A stretch of 64,000 nucleotides of DNA, taken from assembly GCA_015056155.1 (NCBI GenBank), contig SVGU01000001.1, forward strand, positions 31,961-95,960, given 5' to 3'. The DNA comes from Clostridiales bacterium (lineage in GTDB: Bacteria > Bacillota > Clostridia > Christensenellales > Aristaeellaceae). Of this stretch, positions 8,029 to 16,825 are shown piece after piece. The position numbers were made by a program, and so were the translations under genes. Every line of letters starts with the position of its first letter. Position 1 is the stretch's first letter. The notes beneath the pieces are model-generated. The model did not search any database and was not told the origin of the DNA. It was given only the letters and a program-made list of their open reading frames with translations.

Positions 8029-9114
8029 ATGAATATGTTCAGTATTCAACAGATGTATTTCGGGTTGTACGAGAAATGCAAGAAGATGATGATCTCCCGA
8101 TATGTCCGCAAGGTCGCCAAGGGATACACTTCTCCTTCCTTTCAGTTGACAAAGGAACAAAAACGGCAGATACTGGAGTTTTACAAGCCGTACGCGAAGA
8201 TCAACCTGGCTTTTCATCGCTTCTTTACGGAGAAGTCGGGCGAGTTCTCGCCGTATTACCTGCCCAACGACATGTACATCAATAAGGTTGATGAATACTT
8301 TAACAACCGCACCGAATCACAGGTGATGGACAACAAGTGCTACTACCCGATGATTTTTGACCGCAATGGTGTGAAGCAGGCGGAATGCGTTGCTCTGCGG
8401 ATGAATGGTTTCTGGTTTACGCCGGAGCAGCAGATGCTGACGAAGGAGGAGCTCGAGAGGATCCTGAATGCGGAGCCAGCTCTTTTCGTGAAGGAAGCAA
8501 CCCGGTCCTACGGCGGCAAGGGAGTCCAGTATATCGAACGGCCTGCAAACGGTGACTTGTTCTCGCTTGTGATGGAAAAGATTCACCCGAATGCCGGCGA
8601 TATTGTGGTCCAAAAGCCGTTGAAGCAGCATCCGGCGCTTGCAGCTTTCAATCCGAGCAGTGTCAATACTATTCGTGTTGTCACGCTCTTGAGTAAGGAT
8701 GGCGTGAAGGTCTATTCCAGCGTACTGAAAACGGGCGAAAAGGGCTCGAAGGTTGATAACGGCACCAGTGGTGGAATGACTGTTGGCATTACCGGCGACG
8801 GAAAACTGCGTAAGTATGCCCGTAAGGTCAGTGGTGAGCAGTTTGACAGGCATCCGGCCAGCGGTGTTGTCTTCGAAAACTATGAATTACCATGCTTTGA
8901 TGCTGTGCTGGAGCTCGTGAAGAAGGCGCATCCTCTTGTGCCGCATTTCAGGCTGGTTTCGTGGGATGTTGCGGTAGATGAGAATGGCGATGCTGTGCTG
9001 ATCGAAGCAAATCTCGCAAAGGGCAGCATCAACCTTCACCAGCTGAACAACGGCCCCCTCTTTGGTGAGGACACGAAGAAGATTCTGGACGAAGTATTCG
9101 GGAAAAACAAGTGA
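8029..9114 (+). CDS. Second sugar-transfer-associated ATP-grasp protein, base composition unlike its neighbours
   Basis: The 361-residue protein is homologous in layout to the preceding gene: FVKEATRSYGGKGVQYIE as ATP loop, KVDNGTSGGMTVG as the family motif and SWDVAVDENGDAVLIEANL as the metal site. ATG at 8029 lies 10 bases after GAAGGGAG; the ORF-track start at 7882 is inside the upstream gene. By eye the gene is clearly richer in A and T, with codons such as GTT, GAT and AAT where neighbours use GTC, GAC and AAC. This suggests later arrival by transfer. The family is tied to polysaccharide loci, and its substrate is unknown. Confidence 0.85.
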   Translation: MNMFSIQQMYFGLYEKCKKMMISRYVRKVAKGYTSPSFQLTKEQKRQILEFYKPYAKINLAFHRFFTEKSGEFSPYYLPNDMYINKVDEYFNNRTESQVMDNKCYYPMIFDRNGVKQAECVALRMNGFWFTPEQQMLTKEELERILNAEPALFVKEATRSYGGKGVQYIERPANGDLFSLVMEKIHPNAGDIVVQKPLKQHPALAAFNPSSVNTIRVVTLLSKDGVKVYSSVLKTGEKGSKVDNGTSGGMTVGITGDGKLRKYARKVSGEQFDRHPASGVVFENYELPCFDAVLELVKKAHPLVPHFRLVSWDVAVDENGDAVLIEANLAKGSINLHQLNNGPLFGEDTKKILDEVFGKNK

Positions 9115-9137
9115 TCGATTCGATCAGGAGGGTTCAC

Positions 9138-10445
9138 ATGGATCTGAAAGGCAAGACGCTTTTGTTGATGGGCGGCGGCGCATATGCCCGGGATATTGAG
9201 CGTTACAAGAAGGCGAAGGACTTCCGCATCGTGGCGCTGGGTCGGGACGCGGACACCCCCATTTCACGCATAGCCGATGCATTCTATCAGGTCAATACGC
9301 AGGATGTGGAGGGCGTGTGCGAGGTCGTGCGCAAGGAGAAGGTGGACGGCATTTTCGTCGGCTCCTCCGAGGTGAATATCGCTCCGGCGACCCGCGTGAG
9401 CGAGATGACCGATGCGCGCTTCTATGTCACCCGCGAGCAGTGGGACGTGCTGGCGAATAAGGCGCTGTTCAAGGAGTACTGCCGGAAATACAATGTGCCG
9501 GTGGTGCCGGAATACCGCCTGCCGGAGAATTACACCCGCGCGGATGTGGAGAAGCTGCCCTTCCCCGTGATGCTCAAGCCCACCGACAGCTCCGGCGCTC
9601 GCGGCATGAACGCCTGCTACAACGCGGATGATTTCGATGCGCTGTATCAGGAGGCGCTCCGCTGGTCTAAGAAGAAGGAAGTCATCATCGAGGAGCTTAT
9701 CGTCGGCGCGGATGAGGTGTTCTTCCAGTACACCCTGCAGGACGGCGTCTGCTCCCTGACGTCCTGCTTCACCAAGGTGTTCGTGCAGAGCGAGAACAAG
9801 AAGCTGATCCTGCCGATCTTCCATATGTACCCCAGCAAGTACATCGACGAGTATTTCGACGGCGTGCATGAGGGTGTGTGCCGGATGTTCGAGGCGATCG
9901 GCGTCCGCGACGGCGTGATGACCCTGCAGAGCTTCTATCAGAACGGCCGCTTCTACATCTTTGAGGCGGGCTTCCGTATGGGCGGCGCGCAGAACTATAT
10001 CCTCAGCGAGTACCAGAACGGCACGAATTCGCTGGAATACATGATCAACTATGCCCTGACCGGCAGCATGGACGATTCGCCGATCATCGAGCGCGACAAT
10101 GCGCGCTTCCGCCATCCCTGCTGTAACTATTACGTCGGCCTCAAGCCCGGAACCATCGCGAAGATGGGCGGCGTGGACGAGGTCCGCGCGATGGACGGGG
10201 TGCTGAATGTGACGGTCATGTGCGGCGAGGGCGAGGTCATCGAGGACACGAACGCACTGGAGCGGATCTGCCTGCGCATCCACGTGGTGGGCGAAACGGC
10301 CCAGAAGCTGGCGCAGAACCTCGTGGACATCAGCCGGACGCTCAAGATCATTTCCACCGAAGGCGAGGAGATGCAGCTGGAGCCGCTGGTGTATGAGCGG
10401 TGCCTGCAGGCGATCGGTGACACGACGATCTACTCGGGAGAGTAA
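9138..10445 (+). CDS. ATP-grasp protein, fifth of the cluster
   Basis: A 435-residue ATP-grasp protein similar in layout to the gene at 5084. It has a preATP-grasp domain (GKTLLLMGGGAYARD), the ATP loop KPTDSSGARGMNA, and the metal-binding segment FEAGFRMGGAQNY. ATG at 9138 follows a strong AGGAGGG, so the GTG at 9111 that overlaps the previous stop is not used. GC content returns to the local norm. It is the last ligase before the transporter pair. As with the others, amide- or ester-bond formation driven by ATP is expected from the family, and the substrate is open. Confidence 0.85.
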   Translation: MDLKGKTLLLMGGGAYARDIERYKKAKDFRIVALGRDADTPISRIADAFYQVNTQDVEGVCEVVRKEKVDGIFVGSSEVNIAPATRVSEMTDARFYVTREQWDVLANKALFKEYCRKYNVPVVPEYRLPENYTRADVEKLPFPVMLKPTDSSGARGMNACYNADDFDALYQEALRWSKKKEVIIEELIVGADEVFFQYTLQDGVCSLTSCFTKVFVQSENKKLILPIFHMYPSKYIDEYFDGVHEGVCRMFEAIGVRDGVMTLQSFYQNGRFYIFEAGFRMGGAQNYILSEYQNGTNSLEYMINYALTGSMDDSPIIERDNARFRHPCCNYYVGLKPGTIAKMGGVDEVRAMDGVLNVTVMCGEGEVIEDTNALERICLRIHVVGETAQKLAQNLVDISRTLKIISTEGEEMQLEPLVYERCLQAIGDTTIYSGE

Positions 10446-10475
10446 ATTTACACATGCTTGAGAGGAGTTAACGGA

Positions 10476-11879
10476 ATGCCCATTGAGTTCCTGTATCTGG
10501 CTGCAGTGTTCGCCGTGGCGATCATCGGCTTTTCGATCCTGAAACGCCCGCTGTACGAGTGCATGCTGGCCGCGTTTGTTGTGCTGCTGACGGTGACGTC
10601 GATCTGGCCGAATGCCCCGATCACTGCGGAGAATCCCTGCACCTGGGCAAAGGTTGGCGAATACATCTGGGAGGCAATGACAGAGGACAGCCTGTATGTG
10701 ATCATCGTCTTTGTGATCTCCGCTGCGCTGCTGTCCAAGACGAGCGTCATTGACGACTGCATCGCGATCATCCTGTCCATCTTCGGCCGGATGCGCGGCG
10801 GCGCCGGCTTCGTAGCGATCATCGGCAGCTCCTATATGGGCAGCCTGTCCGGCTCCGGCCCCGGCAACGTGGCGACCACGGGCGTCTTTACCATTCCGGC
10901 GATGAAGCACTCGGGCTTCCCGCCCCATCTGGCGGCCAATGTCGAGGCGCACGCGAGCACCATGGGCAATATGATTCCGCCTGCGGGCATGATCGCTACG
11001 GCGTTTGCGGCGCTCAATGCGCTGTACCCGGATCAGTACACCATGCCGCAGTACTGGATGCTTCTGTGGGGCATTGCGCTGTGGTTCATCGTGCAGCGAA
11101 TCGTGACGCTGTATCTGATGTGCCGGTATTACAAGGTGGAGCCGATGAAGAAGGAAGACATCCCCAGCCTGCGGCATGCTGTGAAGCATGGCTGGAAGGC
11201 CGTGTTCCTGCCGATCATCGTGTTCCTGCCCTTCATGCTGACGACGGAGTATGCGGATTTCTTCACCAGCCGCCTGGGCGCGGCAGGTTCCAAGGCGCTC
11301 AACAGCAGTCTGCTGCTGTTCATCCCTTCGCTGATCGTCATCTGCGGCATTCTGCTTTCCGGGAAGGAGACCCGGAAGAAGATGAGCATGCCCTACATGG
11401 TGGAGAGCATCACCAAGGGCATGCTGAAGGTGGTGCCGACCTCGGCGCTGGTGCTGTTTGCGTATTTCGTGAGCAATGTCTTTGCCGACATCAATGTGGA
11501 AAAGGCGATCGGCGAGTATGTGAGCGCCTTCAACATGCCGGGTTGGGCGCTGGCGATCATCGTCCCGCTGTTTATGGCGGTGCTGGGCATGCTGCTTCCC
11601 GGTTCCACGCAGGTGAAGATCTTCGGCGGCATCATCATCTCGATCTTTGCCGCGGCGGGAACGAATCCCATGCTGGCGGCTGGTATGCTGCCCTGCATCT
11701 GCGGCGCCATGCACGGCGTCACGCCGCCCTATTGCGCCTGTGTGTATACGGGTATGGGCATCGCGCAGGCTGAACTGGCGCCGACGCTGAAGAACTGCAT
11801 GATCTGGGTGACGCTGCATTATCTGCTGTCCGTCCTGATCCTGAGCGGCTGGCTGCCTGTCTGGGGCCTGATTGTGTAA
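10476..11879 (+). CDS. TRAP (TAXI-type) transporter large permease-like protein
   Basis: The 467-residue, very hydrophobic protein has around 10-12 membrane segments. The conserved loops GSLSGSGPGNVATTG and EAHASTMGNMIPPAGM are hallmarks of the large DctM-like subunit of TAXI-type TRAP transporters. A second pseudo-repeat is visible around LLPGSTQVKIFGG. TRAP systems normally import acids using a periplasmic binding protein and a small four-helix subunit. Here neither a binding protein nor a standard small subunit is seen, only the two-helix protein that follows. ATG at 10476 has GAGGAG upstream. Its place inside a glycan operon suggests transport of a precursor or modifying acid used by the ATP-grasp enzymes, which is inference. 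Confidence 0.82.
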   Translation: MPIEFLYLAAVFAVAIIGFSILKRPLYECMLAAFVVLLTVTSIWPNAPITAENPCTWAKVGEYIWEAMTEDSLYVIIVFVISAALLSKTSVIDDCIAIILSIFGRMRGGAGFVAIIGSSYMGSLSGSGPGNVATTGVFTIPAMKHSGFPPHLAANVEAHASTMGNMIPPAGMIATAFAALNALYPDQYTMPQYWMLLWGIALWFIVQRIVTLYLMCRYYKVEPMKKEDIPSLRHAVKHGWKAVFLPIIVFLPFMLTTEYADFFTSRLGAAGSKALNSSLLLFIPSLIVICGILLSGKETRKKMSMPYMVESITKGMLKVVPTSALVLFAYFVSNVFADINVEKAIGEYVSAFNMPGWALAIIVPLFMAVLGMLLPGSTQVKIFGGIIISIFAAAGTNPMLAAGMLPCICGAMHGVTPPYCACVYTGMGIAQAELAPTLKNCMIWVTLHYLLSVLILSGWLPVWGLIV

Positions 11880-11891
11880 GGGGAGCTTGTT

Positions 11892-12167
11892 ATGAGAGAA
11901 AAACTGTTTCAGAAGCTGAACAAGATTTACGGCATCGTGATGAGCATCGCGTTCTTCGGCGGTATCGTGCCGCTGCCCTTTTTCCTGGCGGCGCTGGTCA
12001 TCGGCGGCAGCGTGGGCGAGAACATGACGGTGTTCTTCTACAAGCAATTCTATCCCTGGGTCATCGCGCTGGCTTCCATCGCTGTCCTGATCGGAACGGT
12101 CGCGATGTATGTCGGCAAGGTGGAAGGCCTGTCTGTCAAGAAAGTAACGGCCGAGGAAGACAAGTAA
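11892..12167 (+). CDS. Small two-helix membrane protein, probable partner of the TRAP-like permease
   Basis: The 91-residue protein has two predicted membrane segments, about residues 15-38 and 54-76, with a charged C-terminal tail (VKKVTAEEDK). It begins 12 bases after the TRAP-like permease, with AGGGGAG as ribosome binding site. Its position fits a small accessory subunit, but TRAP small subunits (DctQ) usually have four helices and about 160 residues, so it is not a standard member. I do not recognise a named family. Confidence 0.65.
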   Translation: MREKLFQKLNKIYGIVMSIAFFGGIVPLPFFLAALVIGGSVGENMTVFFYKQFYPWVIALASIAVLIGTVAMYVGKVEGLSVKKVTAEEDK

Positions 12168-12209
12168 GCGAGCGTGCGCGCTGCGCATGCAGGAATGGAG
12201 AGTACAACG

Positions 12210-13475
12210 ATGCGGATTCTGAGACTGCCCGGCTACTATTCCCCGGAACAGATTTCCAGTACACACCTGTCCAGGGATCTGAGTGAAGCGTATAAGAAGG
12301 AAGGCTTTTCCTTTGTCGATTACGTGCCCACGCCGACGCGCGGTGTGACCGACGAGGTGCGGCGGGAGTACAGCAAGCGGAAGTATGAAGAGCTTGATGG
12401 CGGCCGGATCATTGTCCACCGCTTCTCCATGTTCCGCGAGGGAAGGAATCCCATCCAGCGTGCGCTCCGCTACGTGCTGGTCAACGTGATCCAGTATTTC
12501 AAGGGGAGCAGGGCGAAGGACGTCGACCTGATCTACTCGGGCAGCACCCCGCCCACCCAGGGCCTGCTGTGCGGCCTGGTGAAGAAGCGCCTCAAGGTGC
12601 CCTTTGTGTACAACCTGCAGGACATCTTCCCGGATTCCCTCGTGAATGCAAAGATGACGAAGAAGGGCTCCCTCATCTGGAAGATCGGCCGGAAGATCGA
12701 GGACTTCACCTACCGCAGCGCGGACAGGATCATCGTTATCAGCGAGGATTTCAAGCGCAACATCATGGAAAAGGGCGTTCCGGAGGAGAAGATCGTCCTC
12801 ATCCCCAACTGGGTCGATACCGGGAAGGTATACCCCGTGGCGCGGGAGGACAATGTGCTCTTTGACCGCTACGGTCTGGACCGGAACGGCTTCTACGTCT
12901 GCTACAGCGGCAACATCGGCCATTCGCAGAATCTGGAGCTGCTGCTGGACGCGGCGCGGGCGCTGAAGACCGAGCTGCCGGACATGCGCTTTGTGCTGAT
13001 CGGCGAGGGCGCGGCGAAGGAAGAGCTGGAGAAGACCGTCGCGGCAGAGGGCCTGGACAACGTGATCATGCTGCCCTTCCAGCCCTACGAGGAGATCGCG
13101 CACGTGTTCAGTCTCGGCGATGCGGGCATGATCATCTCCAAGCCGGGCATCGGCGGAAGCTCCGTGCCCAGCAAGACCTGGTCCGTCATGGCAGCCGAGC
13201 GGCCGATCATTGCCTCCTTCGACGAGGACAGCGAGCTGGCCAAACTGGTCAACGCGCAGCAGGTCGGCTATGTGGCGCCCGCCGGCGACAAGCAGGCGCT
13301 GGTCGATGCGGTGAAGAAGGTCTATCAGGATCGGGCTGCCGCAGCAGCGCTGGGTCGCGTGGGCCGCAAGTACCTGATCGAAAACCTCTCCAAGGAAAAG
13401 TGCACCGGGATGTACGTCAAGACGATCCTGGAGGCCGGCAAAATGAAGGATAAAGTGAGAAGCGGGAAGGAATAA
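12210..13475 (+). CDS. GT4-type glycosyltransferase, WbuB-like
   Basis: The 421-residue protein has a GT-B architecture: an N-terminal acceptor domain beginning MRILRLPGYYSPE, then YSGNIGHSQNLELLLDA and a C-terminal donor-binding part with PFQPYEEIAHVFSLGDAGMI. This resembles WbuB-like family 4 glycosyltransferases that build O-antigen or exopolysaccharide repeat units at the cytoplasmic membrane face. Donor and acceptor sugars cannot be read from sequence. I use ATG at 12210; ATG at 12195 is a possible alternative. It is separated by only two bases from the next glycosyltransferase. Confidence 0.88.
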   Translation: MRILRLPGYYSPEQISSTHLSRDLSEAYKKEGFSFVDYVPTPTRGVTDEVRREYSKRKYEELDGGRIIVHRFSMFREGRNPIQRALRYVLVNVIQYFKGSRAKDVDLIYSGSTPPTQGLLCGLVKKRLKVPFVYNLQDIFPDSLVNAKMTKKGSLIWKIGRKIEDFTYRSADRIIVISEDFKRNIMEKGVPEEKIVLIPNWVDTGKVYPVAREDNVLFDRYGLDRNGFYVCYSGNIGHSQNLELLLDAARALKTELPDMRFVLIGEGAAKEELEKTVAAEGLDNVIMLPFQPYEEIAHVFSLGDAGMIISKPGIGGSSVPSKTWSVMAAERPIIASFDEDSELAKLVNAQQVGYVAPAGDKQALVDAVKKVYQDRAAAAALGRVGRKYLIENLSKEKCTGMYVKTILEAGKMKDKVRSGKE

Positions 13476-13477
13476 AC

Positions 13478-14632
13478 ATGAAGATTCTGCATATGATGCT
13501 TGGCAACTTCTATATCGACAACTATTCCTATCAGGAGAACATGCTGCCGAAGTTCCACAAGCAGATGGGTCACGATGTGGAGATCGTCGCGAGCCTCGTC
13601 AGCTTTGACGAGAACGGCAAGCCCTGCCGCCTGCCGAAGCCGACGAGCTACATCAACGAGCACGGGATCCCGGTCACGCGCCTTGCGGACAAGAAAAAGA
13701 CCCAGACGTGCAGAAGACTGCGCATGTACACGGGCCTGAAGGAAGCGCTGGAGAAGGCCGCTCCCGAGCTGATCTTCATCCACAACTGCCAGTTTGCCGA
13801 TATCGGGATCGTGACGGCGTATCTGGACAAGCACCCCGGGGTCAGGGTCTATGTGGACAACCACGGCGACTTCTCCAACAGCGCGACGAACTGGTTCTCC
13901 CGCAACATCCTGCACAAGATCATCTGGCGTCACTGCGCGCACAAGATCGAACCGTACGCAAAGAAGTTCTACGGCGTGCTGCCCGTGCGTGTGGACTTCC
14001 TGCGCAATGTGTACAAGCTGCCCCACGACAAGTGCGAGCTGCTGGTGATGGGCGCGGACGACAGCGAGGTCGAGGCGGCGGACAAGCCGGAGATCCGCAA
14101 GGAGATCCGCTCTCAGTACGGCCTGAAGGACGACGATTTCGTTATCATGACCGGCGGCAAGATCGACGCGTTCAAGACGCAGACCCTGCTGCTGATGGAG
14201 GCGGTGCAGAAGATCGACCGCGAGGACGTGAAGCTGATCGTCTTCGGCTCTGTGACGCAGGAGCTCAAGGAGAAGGTCAATGCGCTGGCCGACGGCAAAA
14301 AGGTGCAGTACATCGGCTGGGTGCAGGCGAAGGACTCGTACAAGTACTTCGCCGCGGCGGACCTGATGGTGTTCCCTGGCCGCCACAGCGTGTTCTGGGA
14401 GCAGGTCGTGGCGCAGGGCCGTCCGATGCTGTGCAAGGAGTGGCCCGGCACGACGCATGTGAACGTGAACGGCAACGTGCGCTTCCTGACGCAGGATTCG
14501 ACGGAGGAGATCCGTACGGAGATCGAGAAGCTGCTGGATCCCCAGGAGTATCAGAAGATGTACGACCTGGCCCAGAAGGCCCGCTCGGAGTTCCTGTACA
14601 GCGACATCGCCCGCAGGAGCATCGAGGAATAA
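13478..14632 (+). CDS. GT-B glycosyltransferase of the glycan operon
   Basis: The 384-residue protein starts MKILHMMLGNFYIDN and has a C-terminal GT1/GT4-like half with YIGWVQAKDSYKYFAAADLMVFPGRHSVFWEQ, where the Glu and the preceding loop usually hold the donor nucleotide. Family members transfer a sugar from a nucleotide donor to a lipid-linked acceptor. The gene is the last of the operon and is followed by a clear terminator. The fucose donor genes lie immediately beyond the AraC regulator, so fucosyl transfer is one option, but there is no direct evidence. Confidence 0.82.
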   Translation: MKILHMMLGNFYIDNYSYQENMLPKFHKQMGHDVEIVASLVSFDENGKPCRLPKPTSYINEHGIPVTRLADKKKTQTCRRLRMYTGLKEALEKAAPELIFIHNCQFADIGIVTAYLDKHPGVRVYVDNHGDFSNSATNWFSRNILHKIIWRHCAHKIEPYAKKFYGVLPVRVDFLRNVYKLPHDKCELLVMGADDSEVEAADKPEIRKEIRSQYGLKDDDFVIMTGGKIDAFKTQTLLLMEAVQKIDREDVKLIVFGSVTQELKEKVNALADGKKVQYIGWVQAKDSYKYFAAADLMVFPGRHSVFWEQVVAQGRPMLCKEWPGTTHVNVNGNVRFLTQDSTEEIRTEIEKLLDPQEYQKMYDLAQKARSEFLYSDIARRSIEE

Positions 14633-14643
14633 CTGAAAAATCG

Positions 14644-14705
14644 AAACCCGGCTCAGCCATCCTCCGGCAGGAAACTGCGGAGAGAGGTTGAGCCGGGCTT
14701 TTCTG
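14644..14705. terminator. Bidirectional terminator between the glycosyltransferase and the AraC gene
   Basis: CCCGGCTCAGCC pairs with GGTTGAGCCGGG across a 28-base loop, flanked by AAA on the left and TTTTCT on the right. It lies between convergent genes and can serve both. Confidence 0.8.
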
Positions 14706-14723
14706 TGCGGCGGTTAAGCGCCC

Positions 14724-15587
14724 TCACCACTGCCTGCGGAATTCTGTCGGGGAGACGCCCTCGATCTTGCGGAAGGCACGGGAGAAGTAATTCGCCTCGG
14801 GCATGCCGCAGCGGGCGCCGATTTCCTCCACGGACAGCTCCGTGAAGCGCAGGAGCTCCTTCGCGCGGGAAATGCGCAGGGACAAAAGATAATTCACGAT
14901 CGTGGAGCCGTATTGCTCCCGGAACAATCGCGTGAGATGAAACTTGTTGATGAAGAATTTCTCAGCAAGGTCATCCAGCGCGATTTTTTCGTTGTAGTGG
15001 CTGTCCAGATAGACCTTCACGTCGGCGAGGCGGCTGCGGCTGCTTGCGCCGGAGCGGTGGGCGGCGGGTCGCCAGCCGGCCTGCATCAGAAGGGACAGCA
15101 GCGCGCAGAGCAGCTCGTTGATGTGCATGTCGCGCACGTGGTCATCTGCGGCGGCGGTCTCCTGCAGCTGTGCGAGCAGGTCAAGATAAGGCTGAACATC
15201 GCCGGGGCGGAAGCAGGGGAGACCGCCGCGGTCGACGTATTTCTGGTAGATGCCGTGCATGGTGGGGCCGTCAAAATGCGCCCATGCCAGCGACCAGAGC
15301 TTCCGGGAGGTCGCGTGGCTGTACGCCCTGCGGCAGTCGATGAACACGCAGCTGCCCCTGCTGAGCGCATGGACCGCGCCGTCATAGGTCAGCTCGCCCT
15401 CGCCCTCCAGCACGACGAAGAACAGGTAGGACGCAAGGTCGCTGCGCTGGCTCCTGTGGGGGCTGAGCGCGCGGAGCCTGCCGACCTCCTGCAGGTGCAC
15501 AAGGCAGCTGCGTGCAAAGGCGGACGGGGTGTACAGAATGCGCCGGGAATCGACCTGCTGCGGGTCGCGGAATGTGAGCTCGCTCAT
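14724..15587 (-). CDS. AraC-family transcriptional regulator with N-terminal cupin domain
   Basis: The 287-residue protein has an N-terminal AraC-like sensing domain (about 1-150, with [17 protein letters not shown]) and a C-terminal double helix-turn-helix (about 185-285). The latter contains [20 protein letters not shown] and [19 protein letters not shown], ending with the usual SPTEFRR. ATG at 15587 has AGGAGGC upstream; the longer ORF start is not used. It is divergent from gmd, with two dyads in between, so it is likely to control its own promoter and the GDP-fucose genes in response to a carbohydrate. The ligand is unknown. Confidence 0.9.
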   Translation of the reverse strand: MSELTFRDPQQVDSRRILYTPSAFARSCLVHLQEVGRLRALSPHRSQRSDLASYLFFVVLEGEGELTYDGAVHALSRGSCVFIDCRRAYSHATSRKLWSLAWAHFDGPTMHGIYQKYVDRGGLPCFRPGDVQPYLDLLAQLQETAAADDHVRDMHINELLCALLSLLMQAGWRPAAHRSGASSRSRLADVKVYLDSHYNEKIALDDLAEKFFINKFHLTRLFREQYGSTIVNYLLSLRISRAKELLRFTELSVEEIGARCGMPEANYFSRAFRKIEGVSPTEFRRQW

Positions 15588-15618
15588 GCGTGGGCCTCCT
15601 GTCGGGTTCGCTGCTTCC

Positions 15619-15647
15619 AGTATGACACAGGATTCCACATGTGTCAA
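15619..15647 (-). promoter_or_regulatory. araC-type gene promoter with an overlapping dyad
   Basis: On the minus strand TTGACA, 17 bases and CATACT form a promoter. The dyad TGACAC-n12-GTGTCA (15623-15646) covers its spacer and -35 box, a natural position for autorepression. Confidence 0.65.
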
Positions 15648-15662
15648 GATAGTGCTAATGAA

Positions 15663-15705
15663 AGGCAACATTGCCTATGGTAATCCGGCTGGAATGCTGT
15701 ATAAT
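15663..15705 (+). promoter_or_regulatory. gmd promoter region with an activator-type dyad
   Basis: A good -10 TATAAT (15700-15705) lacks a recognisable -35. Upstream lies the perfect dyad AGGCAA-CA-TTGCCT (15663-15676), where an activator would sit. I infer AraC-type activation of gmd-fcl-manC. Confidence 0.5.
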
Positions 15706-15765
15706 GGACATCGTGCAGCAATGCATTTTCCGCTGAATCTGATTTTTACAAGGAGTAGATCGTAT

Positions 15766-16809
15766 ATGAAGAAGGCGCTTATCACCGGCATCACGGGTCA
15801 GGACGGCTCTTATCTGGCCGAGCTCCTGCTGGACAAGGGCTACGAGGTGCACGGCATCACCCGCCGCGCGTCCATCAGCAACACCGCCCGCATCGACCAC
15901 ATCCGCAGCCGTATCACCCTGCATGACGGCGACCTGACGGATTCCTCCAGCCTCATCCGCATCATCGGCCTGGTGCAGCCGGACGAGATCTACAACCTCG
16001 CCGCGCAGAGCCATGTGCAGGTGTCCTTCGACGTTCCCGAGTATTCCGGCGACGTGGACGCCCTGGGCGTGCTGCGCGTGCTGGAAGCCGTGCGCATCCT
16101 GGGCCTGAAGGACAAGTGCCGCATCTACCAGGCCTCCACGTCCGAGCTGTACGGCAAGGTCGAGGAGGTCCCCCAGAAGGAGACGACCCCCTTCCACCCC
16201 TACAGCCCCTACGCCGTCGCCAAGCAGTACGGCTTCTGGATGGTGAAGGAGTACCGCGAGGCCTACGGTATGTTCGCCGTCAACGGCATCCTGTTCAACC
16301 ATGAGTCCGAGCGCCGCGGCGAAAACTTCGTCACCCGCAAGATCACCCTGGCCGCCGGCCGCATCGCCGAGGGCATCCAGGATCACCTCGAGCTGGGCAA
16401 CATGGACAGCCTGCGCGACTGGGGCTATGCCAAGGACTACGTGGAGTGCATGTGGCTGATGCTGCAGCACGAGACCCCCGAGGATTTCGTCATCGCTACC
16501 GGCGAACAGCACACTGTGCGCGACTTCACCGAGAAGGCCTTCGCCGCCAACGGCATGACCATCCGCTGGGAGGGCACGGGCGTCGACGAGAAGGGCTACG
16601 ACGCGGAGACCGGCAAGCTGCTGGTGAGCGTCAATCCGCAGTGGTTCCGTCCCACCGACGTGGACAACCTCTGGGGCGATCCCACCAAGGCGAAGACTGT
16701 CCTGGGCTGGAACCCGCAGAAGACCACCTACGCAGAGCTCGTGCGCATCATGGCCGAGCACGACCGCCAGCTGGCCAAGCGCGAGAAGGCCATGCTGAAC
16801 GCCGAGTAA
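15766..16809 (+). CDS. gmd: GDP-mannose 4,6-dehydratase
   Basis: The 347-residue SDR enzyme converts GDP-D-mannose to GDP-4-keto-6-deoxy-D-mannose, the first step to GDP-L-fucose, GDP-rhamnose or GDP-perosamine. [14 protein letters not shown] is the NADP-binding loop with the Gmd-specific [34 protein letters not shown] holds the catalytic Ser/Thr and Glu, and Tyr and Lys follow in [24 protein letters not shown] is also diagnostic. ATG at 15766 is preceded by AAGGAGT. The long N-terminal extension in the ORF track is the intergenic region. It heads the gmd-fcl-manC operon. Confidence 0.97.
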   Translation: MKKALITGITGQDGSYLAELLLDKGYEVHGITRRASISNTARIDHIRSRITLHDGDLTDSSSLIRIIGLVQPDEIYNLAAQSHVQVSFDVPEYSGDVDALGVLRVLEAVRILGLKDKCRIYQASTSELYGKVEEVPQKETTPFHPYSPYAVAKQYGFWMVKEYREAYGMFAVNGILFNHESERRGENFVTRKITLAAGRIAEGIQDHLELGNMDSLRDWGYAKDYVECMWLMLQHETPEDFVIATGEQHTVRDFTEKAFAANGMTIRWEGTGVDEKGYDAETGKLLVSVNPQWFRPTDVDNLWGDPTKAKTVLGWNPQKTTYAELVRIMAEHDRQLAKREKAMLNAE

Positions 16810-16825
16810 AGAGAGGCGACAGACC

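Noticed and set aside
9264-13103. 1279-codon open frame on the minus strand
   Set aside because: It runs antisense across several well-supported genes and their gaps, with a His/Arg/Asp/Gln-rich composition typical of the GC-rich complement frame and no domain.
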